64,000 bases of DNA, taken from positions 54,276 to 118,275 of the forward strand of contig MHBK01000020.1 in NCBI GenBank assembly GCA_001804865.1, in the 5' to 3' direction. The translations under genes and the position numbers were made by a program. Shown here piece by piece: positions 48,772 through 58,117 of this stretch. Position 1 is the stretch's first letter. Each line of letters begins with the position of its first letter. Below the pieces are notes generated by a model, which did not search any database, was not told the DNA's origin, and saw only the letters and a program-made list of their open reading frames with translations. Source of the stretch: Lentisphaerae bacterium GWF2_57_35. GTDB taxonomy: Bacteria > Verrucomicrobiota > Kiritimatiellia > CAIQIC01 > GWF2-57-35.

Positions 48772-49974
48772 TCACATATTGATCCGGACGTATTCCTCCG
48801 TGCAGTCGCAGGTATATACGACGGTTTCGCCTTTACCGATATGAAGATCGATATCGATCTCGAACTTTTTCTGTTTTTGGATCTTCTTGAGCCGTTCGAT
48901 CGGCGCCCCGGCTTTTACGCCGTTTTTCACGGCCAACAGGCCGTCATAATGCATTTCCACCTTTTCCTCGACGACCTTTGCCTCGGAATAGCCCAGCGCA
49001 TCCATGATCCGGCCCCAGTTCGGGTACTCGCCCACCCAGGAAGTTTTCACGAGCAGCGAATTGGCGACGGAGCGCGCCGCGATATCCGCATCCCGCTCGT
49101 TCCGGGCGCCCTTGACCCGAATGGTCACAAACTTGGTCACGCCTTCGCCGTCCTCGACCATCTTAATGGCCAGCGACAAGGTCAACGCCCTCACGGCTTC
49201 GACAAACCGAGCCCAATCCCGATGCCCCGGCTTGAGGAGCCGATTGCCGGCAACGCCGTTGGCAAAAAACAGCACGGTGTCGTTGGTGCTCATGTCGCCG
49301 TCGATGGAAATCCGGTTGAAGCTCAACTCCACGGCCTCCGAAAGGCATTTTTGCAGCGCGACGGCATTCACGGCCGCATCGGTCATGAGGTACGCCAGCA
49401 TCGTGGCCATGTTCGGCTCGATCATCCCGGCGCCTTTGGCCATCGCGGAAAGCGTCACCTCCTGGCCGTCGATCGTCAGCCGGATGGAGCCGTGCTTGAC
49501 CTTCGTGTCGGTCGTCATGATCGCATGGGCGGCATCGCTTCCGCCTTTGGTGGAAAGCTTCTGCGACAAATCCCGGATGCCGTTTTCGATGATGTCCATC
49601 TTGAGCGGAATGCCGATGCGGCCGGTGGAACTGACATAGACGGTCTCGGAACTGACGCCCAGCAATTCGGCGGTCAATTCGGTCATCCGCCGGGCGTCGC
49701 GAAGGCCCTGGGCGCCGTTACAGGCGTTGGCATTGCCGCTGTTCACGACCACCGCGTGCGCGGTTTTCGTTTCCAGCCGTTTCCGGCAAAGCTTCACGCT
49801 GGCCGCTTGGACCTGATTGGTCGTGAACGTACCCGCCGCCACCGCCGGCACTTCCGAGAAAATCATCGCCATGTCCGGCTGGCCGTTCTTCTTGAGCCCG
49901 GCCACCACGCCGGCCGCCTTGAATCCCCGGGGCAACGCTATCGTATCGCTGATCTTGATTTTATTTGTCTTCAT
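48772..49974 (-). CDS. argJ: Bifunctional ornithine acetyltransferase / N-acetylglutamate synthase ArgJ
   Basis: About 400 residues from ATG 49974, with AAGGA at better spacing than for the ATG at 49983. The self-cleavage site is present (KGAGMIEPNMATMLAYLMTD, cleavage before Thr of A-T-M-L). Other signatures: VVNSGNANACNGAQG, SSTGRIGIPL, SIDGDMSTNDTVLFFANG and a C-terminal YTCDCTEEYVRIN. ArgJ recycles the acetyl group between ornithine and glutamate, so no separate ArgA or ArgE may be needed. Confidence 0.96.
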   Translation of the reverse strand: MKTNKIKISDTIALPRGFKAAGVVAGLKKNGQPDMAMIFSEVPAVAAGTFTTNQVQAASVKLCRKRLETKTAHAVVVNSGNANACNGAQGLRDARRMTELTAELLGVSSETVYVSSTGRIGIPLKMDIIENGIRDLSQKLSTKGGSDAAHAIMTTDTKVKHGSIRLTIDGQEVTLSAMAKGAGMIEPNMATMLAYLMTDAAVNAVALQKCLSEAVELSFNRISIDGDMSTNDTVLFFANGVAGNRLLKPGHRDWARFVEAVRALTLSLAIKMVEDGEGVTKFVTIRVKGARNERDADIAARSVANSLLVKTSWVGEYPNWGRIMDALGYSEAKVVEEKVEMHYDGLLAVKNGVKAGAPIERLKKIQKQKKFEIDIDLHIGKGETVVYTCDCTEEYVRINM

Positions 49975-50060
49975 TCCGACCATCCTTTTGAACTAAACCC
50001 GCCCCCGCCGAGGCGCGGCAACTACCTAAAACCCCTATGTATATAGGGGAATATAAAAGA

Positions 50061-50096
50061 AAAAAACCCCGAACGTACGTACATTCGGGGTTTCTT
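50061..50096 (-). terminator. Intrinsic terminator after rplM-rpsI
   Basis: Read on the minus strand, the stem AAACCCCGAA / TTCGGGGTTT with a 10-base loop is followed by a run of six T. It lies 23 bp behind the rpsI stop. Confidence 0.88.
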
Positions 50097-50118
50097 CGAT
50101 TGAACCAACCAGAAATTT

Positions 50119-50517
50119 TTATCGCTTGGAGAACTGGAATCGTTTTCTGGCGCCCGGCTGTCCGTATTTCTTACGTTCCTTCATACGCGGATCGCGCGTA
50201 AGGAAGCCGCCGGCCTTGAGAGCGGCTCTCAAAGCGGCATCCGCGCTGATCAACGCGCGGGAAATGCCATGTCTCAACGCGCCGGCCTGGCCGTTAATGC
50301 CGCCGCCATTAAGAATGGCAATGACATCATATCGCTTGAGGGTGTCTGTTGCCTGGAACGGCTGCTCGATATAGGTCCGAAGCGCCTCGGTCGTGAAGTA
50401 ATCCTTGAATTCCCGACCGTTCACACTAACTTTGCCCACGCCATGAGCCAACCGGACCCGAGCGGTGGATGTTTTCCGCCGGCCTGTTGCCCGATACTCT
50501 GCCACTTTCTGTGCCAC
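50119..50517 (-). CDS. rpsI: 30S ribosomal protein S9
   Basis: A 132-residue protein. Start is GTG 50517, with GGAGGAAG five bases upstream; the family N-terminus [16 protein letters not shown] follows. Conserved parts: [30 protein letters not shown] and the C-terminal [11 protein letters not shown], the basic tail that reaches the ribosomal P-site. It is second in the rplM-rpsI operon, the usual order. Confidence 0.97.
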   Translation of the reverse strand: MAQKVAEYRATGRRKTSTARVRLAHGVGKVSVNGREFKDYFTTEALRTYIEQPFQATDTLKRYDVIAILNGGGINGQAGALRHGISRALISADAALRAALKAGGFLTRDPRMKERKKYGQPGARKRFQFSKR

Positions 50518-50539
50518 GATACTTCCTCCGGTTATAACC

Positions 50540-50968
50540 TTAGACTGCCACGACCTGCGGTTTCTGGGCCGTATGCGGATGATCTGTGCCTGCATAGACT
50601 TTGAGCCGTTCGAATACGATACGACTCATATGGTTCTTAGGCAACATGTCCTTGACGGCATGAGTAATAATGTAAGCGGGGTTCCTGCTGCGCACGGCGC
50701 CGGCCTTGACCTTCTTCAAACCGCCGGCAAAGCCGGAATAGGTTTGATAGAGTTTGCCTTCTTCTTTATTGCCCGTCAGCTTGACCTTGGACGCATTGAT
50801 AACAACGACAAAATCTCCCATGTCGATATGCGGAGCATAGTCGATTTTGCCTTTTCCACGAAGCAGTTCGGCAATCTGAACCGCCAACCGCCCTGCCGGC
50901 TTGTCTGTTGCATCGATCAGATGCCAAGCCCGCTTGATTTCCGACTCTACTGGTAACGTTGTCTTCAT
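50540..50968 (-). CDS. rplM: 50S ribosomal protein L13
   Basis: A 142-residue protein of normal length: [40 protein letters not shown], and [20 protein letters not shown]. First gene of the rplM-rpsI operon, with a clear sigma-70-type promoter at 51001-51029. Confidence 0.97.
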   Translation of the reverse strand: MKTTLPVESEIKRAWHLIDATDKPAGRLAVQIAELLRGKGKIDYAPHIDMGDFVVVINASKVKLTGNKEEGKLYQTYSGFAGGLKKVKAGAVRSRNPAYIITHAVKDMLPKNHMSRIVFERLKVYAGTDHPHTAQKPQVVAV

Positions 50969-51000
50969 AAATTTACGCCTTTTCTAATGTCGAGGGGCAG

Positions 51001-51029
51001 AACATAGCGAAGGCCGCACGGCCTGTCAA
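51001..51029 (-). promoter_or_regulatory. Housekeeping promoter for rplM-rpsI
   Basis: On the minus strand TTGACA (51029-51024) and TATGTT (51006-51001) are separated by exactly 17 bases. The spacer contains the palindrome GGCCGTGCGGCC. The -10 box lies 32 bp upstream of the rplM start codon. Confidence 0.7.
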
Positions 51030-51133
51030 TCTATACTTACAAGGTTTTTCAACCCCCTCCGGAATCGCATGGATTCCATTCCCTTTACTCCTCCTATTGT
51101 CACGCCCCGCAGGTTCTGCTAGTGTGCGGGGCC

Positions 51134-52111
51134 ATGATTAAACGGACGTCTTATACCTTTAAACTGGATGAAACGCAACAAAAGGCGTTGATTAACCTGC
51201 TGCGCACCGGCAACTACCGGCCCTTGACGGTCGAACACACGCTGATCGCGGCCGAAGGCCCGGACTGCAATATCTCGCTGTATAAAAGCGGAAAATGCCT
51301 GGTGCAAGGCCGCGGCGCGGAGGAATGGATTACGTTTAACTTGGAGCCGCAGGTGCTCGGAGAAGTCCGGCTGGGCTACGAGGACGTGCTGAATCCGGAG
51401 GCCAACCAACCGCACATGGGCATCGACGAAAGCGGCAAGGGCGATTTCTTCGGCCCTATGGTGATTGCGGCGGCCTACGTCGACGAAACGCTGGTCCACG
51501 CGCTCCGCGAAATGAACGTCCGCGACAGCAAAACGATCACCAGCGACCGCAAGGCGGAGGAGATGGCCCGCGATATTCGCAAATTGCTCGGAGCGAGATT
51601 CGCCCTCGTAACCGTCGGCCCGACCGCCTACAACCGCTTATATGCCAAGATGCGCAGCGTGAATACGATCCTCGCCTGGGGTCATGCGCGCGCCATCGAG
51701 AATTTATTGGAAAAAGTGCCCGATTGTCCGCGCGCGTTGTCGGATCAGTTCGGCCCGACGCATCAAATCCAGCGGGCGCTGCTGCAAAAGGGCCGCAGCA
51801 TCAAACTGGAACAGCGGCACAAGGCGGAATCCGACATGGCCGTCGCCGCCGCGTCCGTGCTGGCGCGCGCCGGCTTCCTCGACGCCTTGCGCAAGATGGG
51901 CGAAAAATACGGCATGACGATTCCCAAAGGCGCCTCCGTCCAAGTCAAGGCCGCCGCCTGCGAGCTGATCAAGAAGCACGGCCCGCAAGTGTTATTGGAA
52001 GCCGCCAAATGCCATTTCAAAACCGCCGACGAAGTGCTGACCCAATGCGGGCACCTGCGGATGGCCCTGGGTCCCGACGGCCAGGCGACGTCAAAGGCGT
52101 TTACCAGATAA
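51134..52111 (+). CDS. rnhC: Ribonuclease HIII
   Basis: About 325 residues; the frame is open to GTG 51122, but ATG 51134 gives the usual N-terminus. The N-terminal 85 residues are a TBP-like substrate-binding domain. The catalytic part starts MGIDESGKGDFFGPMVIAAA, with the D-E-x-G-K-G-D motif of RNase HII/HIII, and has VRDSKTITSDRKAEEMARDI and AESDMAVAAASVLARAGFL, which supplies further acidic residues. Removes RNA from RNA-DNA hybrids such as Okazaki primers and R-loops. Confidence 0.92.
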   Translation: MIKRTSYTFKLDETQQKALINLLRTGNYRPLTVEHTLIAAEGPDCNISLYKSGKCLVQGRGAEEWITFNLEPQVLGEVRLGYEDVLNPEANQPHMGIDESGKGDFFGPMVIAAAYVDETLVHALREMNVRDSKTITSDRKAEEMARDIRKLLGARFALVTVGPTAYNRLYAKMRSVNTILAWGHARAIENLLEKVPDCPRALSDQFGPTHQIQRALLQKGRSIKLEQRHKAESDMAVAAASVLARAGFLDALRKMGEKYGMTIPKGASVQVKAAACELIKKHGPQVLLEAAKCHFKTADEVLTQCGHLRMALGPDGQATSKAFTR

Positions 52112-52123
52112 AGGAGCTTATTC

Positions 52124-52993
52124 ATGAAACTCGTACGCTTCGGACCGGTCGGCAAAGAACAACCCGGCGTCTGGCTCGACAACACGCCCGGCCCCGGCCA
52201 AGCCTCCATTCTCGATGTCCGGGCTCTGGCCTTCGATATCGAAGATTACAACGAACCATTTTTTACCCATTGGGGCCTGCAACGGCTCGAACAACTCTTA
52301 AAGGAAAAAGGACGCAAACTGATCCCGGCCGACGGAGTTCGTCTCGGTCCGCCGGTCGCGCGGCCTGAAAAAATTGTCTGCCTCGGCAAGAACTACGCCG
52401 ACCACGCGATGGAATTCGACGCCGAAGTGCCCACCACTCCCATTTACTTTTCCAAAGCGCCCTCGGCCATCATTGGCCCCTTCGATCCGGTACGCCTGCC
52501 GCCCGAATCCCAACGCGTCGACGGAGAAGTGGAATTGGCCGTCGTCATCGGCAAAACCGCGAAGAATGTCCCGGTAGCCGACGCCATGAATTATGTCGCG
52601 GGCTTCACGATTCTAAACGACATCACCGACCGCGACGCCCAGCGCGACAGCAAGCAATGGTTCCGCGGCAAAGGCGTCGACACCTTCTGCCCGCTCGGCC
52701 CCTTTCTGGTCACCCGCGACGAAACCGGAAATCCGGCCCACTGGACGCTCCAATCGAAAATCAACGACGCCGTCCTCCAGCAAAGTTCGACGGATCACAT
52801 GATCTTCACCATCCCTTACATCGTCAGCCATTTGACCCGGACCATGACGCTCCGCGCCGGCGACCTTATCGCCACCGGCACCCCCGGCGGCATCGGCTCC
52901 GCCCGAAAACCGCCCGTTTTGCTCCACCCCAAAGACACGATCGAAGCCGAGATTCAAGGGCTGGGAAAACAAAAAAACCCGGTGGAACGATAG
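52124..52993 (+). CDS. Fumarylacetoacetate hydrolase (FAH) family protein
   Basis: A 289-residue protein with an N-terminal 60-residue lid and the FAH fold: KIVCLGKNYADHAMEF, PIYFSKAPSAIIGPFDPVRL, RVDGEVELAVVIGKTAKNVP (metal-binding E-x-E), GFTILNDITDRDAQRD, FCPLGPFLVTRDE and LIATGTPGGIGSARKPPVLL. Relatives act as acylpyruvases, oxaloacetate decarboxylases or isomerases; the substrate cannot be assigned. It follows rnhC by 12 bp. Confidence 0.85.
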   Translation: MKLVRFGPVGKEQPGVWLDNTPGPGQASILDVRALAFDIEDYNEPFFTHWGLQRLEQLLKEKGRKLIPADGVRLGPPVARPEKIVCLGKNYADHAMEFDAEVPTTPIYFSKAPSAIIGPFDPVRLPPESQRVDGEVELAVVIGKTAKNVPVADAMNYVAGFTILNDITDRDAQRDSKQWFRGKGVDTFCPLGPFLVTRDETGNPAHWTLQSKINDAVLQQSSTDHMIFTIPYIVSHLTRTMTLRAGDLIATGTPGGIGSARKPPVLLHPKDTIEAEIQGLGKQKNPVER

Positions 52994-53011
52994 CGCGAAG
53001 CAAGAAGCGGG

Positions 53012-53117
53012 GAAACATCGAACAACCAACATCGAACTTCGAACATCCAATGTGGAATTGAAAAATTCCTTATTCAGTTCGAAGTTCGGTGTTCGATGTT
53101 GATTGTTCGATGTTTTC
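53012..53117. repeat. Inverted repeat E1, second copy
   Basis: Arms at 53012-53044 (GAAACATCGAACAACCAACA and onward) and 53077-53117 (ending GATTGTTCGATGTTTTC) pair around an AATTGAAAAATTCCTTATT-type centre. It matches 43653-43760 in arms and layout but differs in the central region. It lies between the FAH gene and the HU terminator. Confidence 0.8.
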
Positions 53118-53150
53118 TTACTTTCCAACTTTCTTGCTCTTCACAAACAA

Positions 53151-53178
53151 CAAAAAGGGACGGCCGAAGCCGTCCCTT
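53151..53178 (-). terminator. Intrinsic terminator after the HU gene
   Basis: Read on the minus strand, AAGGGACGGC and GCCGTCCCTT form a 10-bp stem with a TTCG tetraloop and end in five T. It lies about 30 bp after the HU stop codon. Confidence 0.88.
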
Positions 53179-53207
53179 GTCTTTTTAAGTTTCAATACGC
53201 TTGTGGA

Positions 53208-53483
53208 TCAGCCCAGGATCGCATCCTTGGCGACCTTGGCGATACGGAATTTCACGACCTTCTTGGCCGGAATCTGAATTTCCTGGCCCGTGGCCGGATT
53301 GCGGCCGGTACGCGCCTTGCGCTCAACCAACACCAGCTTGCCGAGCCCGGGAACGGTAAAACTATTCTTAGCTTCGCCGTAAGCCAACGCGGCCAATTCA
53401 TCGAAAAACGAACCTACCTGCTTCTTGCTCAATCCCGTCTTATCCGCCAACACCGCCTGAATCTGCGATTTGGTCATAGCCAT
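53208..53483 (-). CDS. HU-family DNA-binding protein
   Basis: A 91-residue histone-like protein: MTKSQIQAVLADKTGLSKKQ for the helical dimer part, NSFTVPGLGKLVLVERKART for the beta saddle, and the signature GRNPATGQEIQIPAKKVVKF with the arm-tip Pro. Normal HU length. The start has a full AAAGGAGG ribosome site. It bends and packages DNA. Confidence 0.95.
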   Translation of the reverse strand: MAMTKSQIQAVLADKTGLSKKQVGSFFDELAALAYGEAKNSFTVPGLGKLVLVERKARTGRNPATGQEIQIPAKKVVKFRIAKVAKDAILG

Positions 53484-53599
53484 GGGAGCCTCCTTTGTTA
53501 AAGCGTATGTCTCTTGACCAGCCCATTACCGACATTTCGGGAGCATTGTGGTCCTATTTTCTCATATTACAAGCGTTTTTTGTCGTCTAAAAACCTGCC

Positions 53600-54142
53600 T
53601 TACAACACCATCGCCTTGGCCAGGGCGTCCGCCTTCTCCTGTCCGTCTTTCATGGCGACGAGCGTCAACGCGAATTGAAAGGCCGTGCCGGGCCCCTGAC
53701 TGGTGACCAAATGGCCATCCACCACCACCTTTTCTTCCAGCCGCCGGGTCGCCGTCAATTCGGAGACGACGTTGGGATGGCAGGTCATTTTTCGGTCTTT
53801 CAAGATGCCGGCTTCCTGCAAGACCAGCGGCCCCGCGCAGATCGCCGCCACCACCTTGCCCGCCTCGAAGAAGTCGCGCACGGTCTTCAGGACTCGCGGA
53901 TCGCCGCGCAGATTCCGCGCCCCTTCGTTGCCGCCGGGAATCACGATCATATCGTAGGCCGCCGTATCCAGTGAATTCCAAGCGGCATCCGGAACGATCA
54001 CGACGCCCCGCGAGGCTTTGATTGGGCGCTCGTCCAGCCCGACGCAGGTCACTTCCCACTGCGCTCGCCGCAATACGTCGATGACGATAACCGCTTCCAT
54101 CTCTTCGCTTCCGTTCGCAATGGGCACTAAAACTTTGACCAT
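53600..54142 (-). CDS. DJ-1/PfpI family protein (YajL/ThiJ type)
   Basis: About 180 residues from ATG 54142; the frame is open to 54196 but runs into the palindrome array. The fold signatures are MVKVLVPIANGSEEMEAVIV, DMIVIPGGNEGARNLRGDPR, and the nucleophile elbow VVAAICAGPLVLQEAGIL with Cys after Ile. Members act as glyoxalases/deglycases or redox-sensing chaperones. The upstream triple palindrome array suggests regulation. Confidence 0.88.
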   Translation of the reverse strand: MVKVLVPIANGSEEMEAVIVIDVLRRAQWEVTCVGLDERPIKASRGVVIVPDAAWNSLDTAAYDMIVIPGGNEGARNLRGDPRVLKTVRDFFEAGKVVAAICAGPLVLQEAGILKDRKMTCHPNVVSELTATRRLEEKVVVDGHLVTSQGPGTAFQFALTLVAMKDGQEKADALAKAMVL

Positions 54143-54156
54143 GTCCGCCTCCCTCG

Positions 54157-54237
54157 TTTTTCCAAGCATTGGAAAAAATTTAGCCCATTTTTCCAATGAT
54201 TGGAAAAGTTTTAACGGTTTTTTCCAACGATTGGAAA
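54157..54237. promoter_or_regulatory. Three phased palindromes between the DJ-1 and sugar-transferase genes
   Basis: Palindromes TTTTCCAAGCATTGGAAAA, TTTTCCAATGATTGGAAAA and TTTTCCAACGATTGGAAAA have centres about 30-31 bp apart. The array begins 15 bp upstream of the DJ-1 start and ends 56 bp upstream of the divergent sugar transferase, so it could serve either promoter. Confidence 0.75.
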
Positions 54238-54292
54238 ACCCGTCCGGCGCGGCGGCTTGTAACCGGGGCCGATTTTTTGTACTCTGCCGGGC

Positions 54293-55702
54293 ATGCGAAC
54301 AAAAGATACGTTTGATGTATTTTCCAGCCTATGGGGGGTTATCGCCGATGCAGCCGCTATTTACGGCGGATTTATGCTGGCGGTTTGGGTCCGCTTTTAT
54401 TCGGGCTGGATCCCGCTGAAGCACGAGACGCTCCCGCCTTATATTCTTTATGTTTACGGCGCCGGCGTCATTACGCTGCTGTTCCTGTTTATCTATCGTT
54501 CGCTGGGCTTGTATGTGCGGCCGCAAACGGGCTCGTTTGGCGACAAACTGCCGCGCCTCGTGCGCGCCACCGGCTGGGGCATCCTACTGGCCACGGCCCT
54601 GGCCTTCATCATCCGCACCGAGCCGCCCTTTTCCCGTGTAACGGCCGGCATGTCGTTTTTCACGATTGCCATCCTCGTGGTCCTTGAGCGATATATTCTT
54701 TTTCGGGCCGAGATTTATCTGGCCCGGCGGCGCACGCTGGTCAACCGGATCGCCATCATCGGCACCGACGAAGTGGCCGCGCATCTGCGCCACGTGATCG
54801 AAAAGGAGCCGCGCCTGCGTTCCCGGGTCGTCGCCTTCCTGCGCACGCCGAACACCGGCATCGATCCGGCCATTGCCCAGGATTTGATCCGCGGCAAATC
54901 GGACGACCTGGAGGCGCTGATCGAAAACAAGGAAATTGACCAAGTGATCCTGGCCGACACCTCCATCTCGCATTCCCGCATGGTCCAGATCATCCTGTTT
55001 TGCGAGCGGGGCCTGATTCCCTTCCTGATGGTGCCCGACTTGTTCGGCGTGCTGACCAGCAAGGTCAGCGTGCGGCACGTCGGCGACGTGCCCCTGCTGG
55101 GCGTCAGCAAGTGGCCGATGGATTATTTCTGGAACCGCCTCCTCAAGCGCCTGGAGGACGTGGTGGGTTCTGCGGTCGGCTTGCTTATTTCGGCCCCCAT
55201 CGTGGCCATCGCGGCCCTCCTGATCAAACGCACGTCGCCCGGTCCGGTTTTTTACCGGCAGGTCCGCTGCGGCGAAGGCGGCCGGGAATTCGTGATCTAC
55301 AAGCTGCGCACCATGAAGGACGGAGCGGAAGACGACACCGGCCCGCGCTGGGCGGTCGCGGACGATCCCCGCCGAACCGGCGTCGGAGCCTTCCTGCGCC
55401 GACACAACCTGGACGAGCTGCCGCAGTTCTGGAACGTCTTTAAAGGCGACATGAGCATGGTCGGCCCCCGTCCCGAACGACCGCATTTTGTCGAGCAGTT
55501 CAAGGAAGACGTCGGCCGCTACATGTGGCGGCACGCCTCCAAACCCGGCATAACCGGCTGGGCGCAAATCAACGGCCTCCGCGGCAACACCAGCATCGCC
55601 GAACGCATCAAGTACGACTTGTACTACCTGGAAAACTGGTCGTTGTCGCTCGACTTCAAAATCCTGGTCCAGACTTTTTTCAGCCGCGAAAACGCGTATT
55701 GA
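54293..55702 (+). CDS. Polyprenyl-phosphate sugar-1-phosphate transferase (WcaJ/WbaP type)
   Basis: A 469-residue initiating enzyme for exopolysaccharide or O-antigen repeat units. Four N-terminal membrane helices (to about residue 125; for example [17 protein letters not shown]) are followed by a CoA-binding-like domain ([20 protein letters not shown]) and a fifth hydrophobic segment. The C-terminal bacterial sugar transferase domain has [49 protein letters not shown] and [15 protein letters not shown] terminator follows at once. Confidence 0.93.
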   Translation: MRTKDTFDVFSSLWGVIADAAAIYGGFMLAVWVRFYSGWIPLKHETLPPYILYVYGAGVITLLFLFIYRSLGLYVRPQTGSFGDKLPRLVRATGWGILLATALAFIIRTEPPFSRVTAGMSFFTIAILVVLERYILFRAEIYLARRRTLVNRIAIIGTDEVAAHLRHVIEKEPRLRSRVVAFLRTPNTGIDPAIAQDLIRGKSDDLEALIENKEIDQVILADTSISHSRMVQIILFCERGLIPFLMVPDLFGVLTSKVSVRHVGDVPLLGVSKWPMDYFWNRLLKRLEDVVGSAVGLLISAPIVAIAALLIKRTSPGPVFYRQVRCGEGGREFVIYKLRTMKDGAEDDTGPRWAVADDPRRTGVGAFLRRHNLDELPQFWNVFKGDMSMVGPRPERPHFVEQFKEDVGRYMWRHASKPGITGWAQINGLRGNTSIAERIKYDLYYLENWSLSLDFKILVQTFFSRENAY

Positions 55703-55712
55703 TGACCCGGAC

Positions 55713-55742
55713 CACCGGCTTACGCCGGCGGCTCTTTTTTTG
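55713..55742 (+). terminator. REP-like hairpin and T-run shared by convergent genes
   Basis: CACCGGC-TTAC-GCCGGCG forms a 7-bp stem with one mismatch, followed by CTC and seven T. The hairpin covers the stop codon of the transposase gene on the other strand. The same sequence word (GCCGGCGTAAGCCGGTGG in reverse) occurs at 60119-60136, so it may be a REP substrate of this transposase. Confidence 0.65.
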
Positions 55743-56730
55743 GAGCCGGCCTGCCCCCAGGCAGGCGCACGATCTCCTTTTCCGGATCGATCTCAGCCAA
55801 GATGCAAGCAAGCATCCCATCCGGGTTGAGATGGCCAATGACCACCCGGTCGCAATGCGCCAACACATATTGATTGCACCAAGCCGCCCGGCGTTCGCTC
55901 GGCGCCTCGACGCCGGAATCAAACGGCGAAACCACCAGCAACAACCCTTCCTCAATAGCAACACGGCATGCCGTGTTGCTCTGGACGTCCAAACCCCAAG
56001 GCTTCACCCAAACCATGGGCCATTTGTGCCGCAACCCCGCCGCGAACACCGCGCGTTCCATGGGCGATAAAAAACCTGAAACGATCACTTCTCCCGGTTT
56101 GACCGGCAACGTGCCATGCAGGTCCGATGACCCGCGCGAGGCCAGAAAACCCAGCTTCGGCCTGTCCAGGAGCGCCCGGTTACCCAGATATTGCGGCTTG
56201 CCGCCATTCATCACCGCATCGTAATTTTCCGGGTTATGGCGGATGTAGTTGCGAATGTTGGCGCGCGCCGCATCGTCGCGCGCCCGCACCTCGTAGAACC
56301 GTCCCTGCCAGATTTTTTCGCCCAGCGCCTTCGTCACCGCGGCCTTGTACGACCGGACGATCGTCGGCACGGACCCCGCAACCGGCTTCCCAAACGCTTC
56401 AAATTCCATAGGACCACGGCATGCCGCGTCCCTATCAAGGAGCCGCAACAACCCATGCACATGGTTCGGCATCACCACGTATTCGTCCACGACCGCACGA
56501 GGAAAATGGGCCGGAATTTCGCGCCAACATTGGCCGGCCATCTTTCCCGCCGCGTTCAATGCCATCCGCCCCTTCACGACGGTTCCAAAAGCGGGCTTCA
56601 TATTTTTCGTGCAAATCGTGATGAAATACCAGCCAGGGCTGGTGAAATTCCATCCCTGCATGCGGAGATTTTTGCGGCGGGGCCTTATGGGAAAAGATGC
56701 GCTCATGTTGCCGTCGGATGGTTCGTCCAT
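55720..56730 (-). CDS. REP-associated tyrosine transposase fused to a SLOG-like domain
   Basis: About 336 residues from ATG 56730; the start is uncertain (ATG 56706 also possible). The N-terminal 175 residues are a Y1/HUH transposase of the RAYT type: FTSPGWYFITICTKNMKPAF, the HUH motif VVMPNHVHGLL (H90, H92) and the catalytic Tyr in NIRNYIRHNPENY. Residues about 180-336 are a Rossmann-like domain with LGNRALLDRPKLGFLASRG, VIVSGFLSPMERAVFAAGL and LLLVVSPFDSGVEAPSERRA, like DprA/SLOG nucleotide-binding domains. RAYTs move or maintain REP palindromes; the added domain suggests coupling to a nucleotide signal or DNA protection. Confidence 0.82.
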   Translation of the reverse strand: MDEPSDGNMSASFPIRPRRKNLRMQGWNFTSPGWYFITICTKNMKPAFGTVVKGRMALNAAGKMAGQCWREIPAHFPRAVVDEYVVMPNHVHGLLRLLDRDAACRGPMEFEAFGKPVAGSVPTIVRSYKAAVTKALGEKIWQGRFYEVRARDDAARANIRNYIRHNPENYDAVMNGGKPQYLGNRALLDRPKLGFLASRGSSDLHGTLPVKPGEVIVSGFLSPMERAVFAAGLRHKWPMVWVKPWGLDVQSNTACRVAIEEGLLLVVSPFDSGVEAPSERRAAWCNQYVLAHCDRVVIGHLNPDGMLACILAEIDPEKEIVRLPGGRPAPKKEPPA

Positions 56731-57136
56731 GCATAGTGAGTATCCCCAGAAGCGCTGACGACGATGAAGATCAGCACGAATGGGACGAGCCAACGATGGA
56801 GAAAATCGCTAAATCGAGCCTGGCGATGATCATTCATTCCCTTGTTCACTCTTAACGAATGGATTCAGAAGCCGTCCTTGGGCGAGGGAGTTTATAGAAA
56901 TTCCGGCGGATTAAGCAAAGCCATAATACAGAGGCACAAAAATGCCGGTCCCGGCGTACGTGCAAATACAAAGGGTACAGGCCAAAAATAGCACCGAAAA
57001 ACGACCGCAAGGTGCTAAAAACAGTCATATTTACGCGCAAGCTGTTCCCGCAATACGACTTGTCGACGAGAAGCGTCGTTGCTTAACGAGCCGGGGCGTT
57101 TATCGCGAGCATGCCCTCATCCATCATCGTCCCTGC
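56731..57136. other. Gene-free gap
   Basis: No gene, repeat or terminator is convincing in this 400-base gap. Short minus-strand frames exist, but they lack ribosome sites and family motifs. The AT-rich part around 56900-57060 may hold the transposase promoter. Confidence 0.4.
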
Positions 57137-58117
57137 CTATGGAACCTGGACGACAACATTCGCGCTGTCCGCATTATTCGTGTACGTCCCCTCGCAGACT
57201 CCAAAGTTGTAGTTAACGACTGCTTTCATAGGAAAGGAGCCGGCTTGGGTGAAGTTTACTCCCGGAATCATCAACACGGCCACGGCGCTGCTCCCGCCTT
57301 GAAGGGATGTCGTCAAGGTGGTCGTGGCCAGCACGGGCGGTTTTACGGAAGGACACTTAAGCAATTGCGACTCGGAGGTTGCTGGGAAAAAGGTCTTCCA
57401 ATCATCAAACCAATACAACGAAACTTGCACTTTGTTGGCCGGGACGGGGACGGAGCCAAGATTCAAAATCTTCACTCCGATCACGAGAGGCTGTCCAATT
57501 TTAACGTTGTACAAATTTGGGGTGGTCTCAATTTCAAGCTCGGCCACTTGATCGAAAACTTCATAGCCTGCGTGCTTCCCATTATTATGCTCGCTGATCT
57601 CGTCCACTTCCTGATCGATATCGGCGAACGCGGAACAATGATAGAAGCCTTTTAATTCGGGTTGATCGAAAGGCAGTTCAAAGATCATCGATTCGCCCGG
57701 TTGCAAAGCAGACATGCGCAGAACCGAGCGATTTGCGGCGGGAAGCAGGGGATTAATCGTCCCCTTGCTGCGATTATAGAACGCCAGCAGCCCTTCTCCA
57801 GCAACATCGCCCACGTTTTTTACCGTGACCAGCACGCGATAGGAATAATCGTCATACACTGTTTTGTAGGGATATACTGTTTTGTATGGATTGAGATGCG
57901 TTGACTTGATCTGGAACACGCCGCCCTCAACAGGCGCGTATACGGCCAGCATATTGATCCACGACATTTCTGGGTAATTTGGGACTCGCGCAATGTTCCC
58001 AATTTTTATGTCGGTCACGACAAAATCGGGCTTGGCCCAAACGTTGAGAGCGCATCCGAGCGCGCATGCACCGGCCATCAGACAGCCCTTGCTCCAAATC
58101 CTTGATCTTATATTCAT
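57137..58117 (-). CDS. Exported protein with CARDB-like domains
   Basis: About 326 residues from ATG 58117 (AAGGAAAG eight bases upstream); the frame is open to 58258. The signal peptide is LMAGACALGCALNVWAK. Two beta-sandwich domains follow: PDFVVTDIKIGNIARV ... VLVTVKNVGDVAGEGLLAFY, and LEIETTPNLYNVKIGQPLVI ... NLGSVPVPANKVQVSLYWFD, the CARDB pattern (V-x-N-x-G-x-x-x). A tandem duplication YKTVYPYKTVYDD is visible. Probably a surface adhesive or structural module; function unknown. Confidence 0.65.
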   Translation of the reverse strand: MNIRSRIWSKGCLMAGACALGCALNVWAKPDFVVTDIKIGNIARVPNYPEMSWINMLAVYAPVEGGVFQIKSTHLNPYKTVYPYKTVYDDYSYRVLVTVKNVGDVAGEGLLAFYNRSKGTINPLLPAANRSVLRMSALQPGESMIFELPFDQPELKGFYHCSAFADIDQEVDEISEHNNGKHAGYEVFDQVAELEIETTPNLYNVKIGQPLVIGVKILNLGSVPVPANKVQVSLYWFDDWKTFFPATSESQLLKCPSVKPPVLATTTLTTSLQGGSSAVAVLMIPGVNFTQAGSFPMKAVVNYNFGVCEGTYTNNADSANVVVQVP

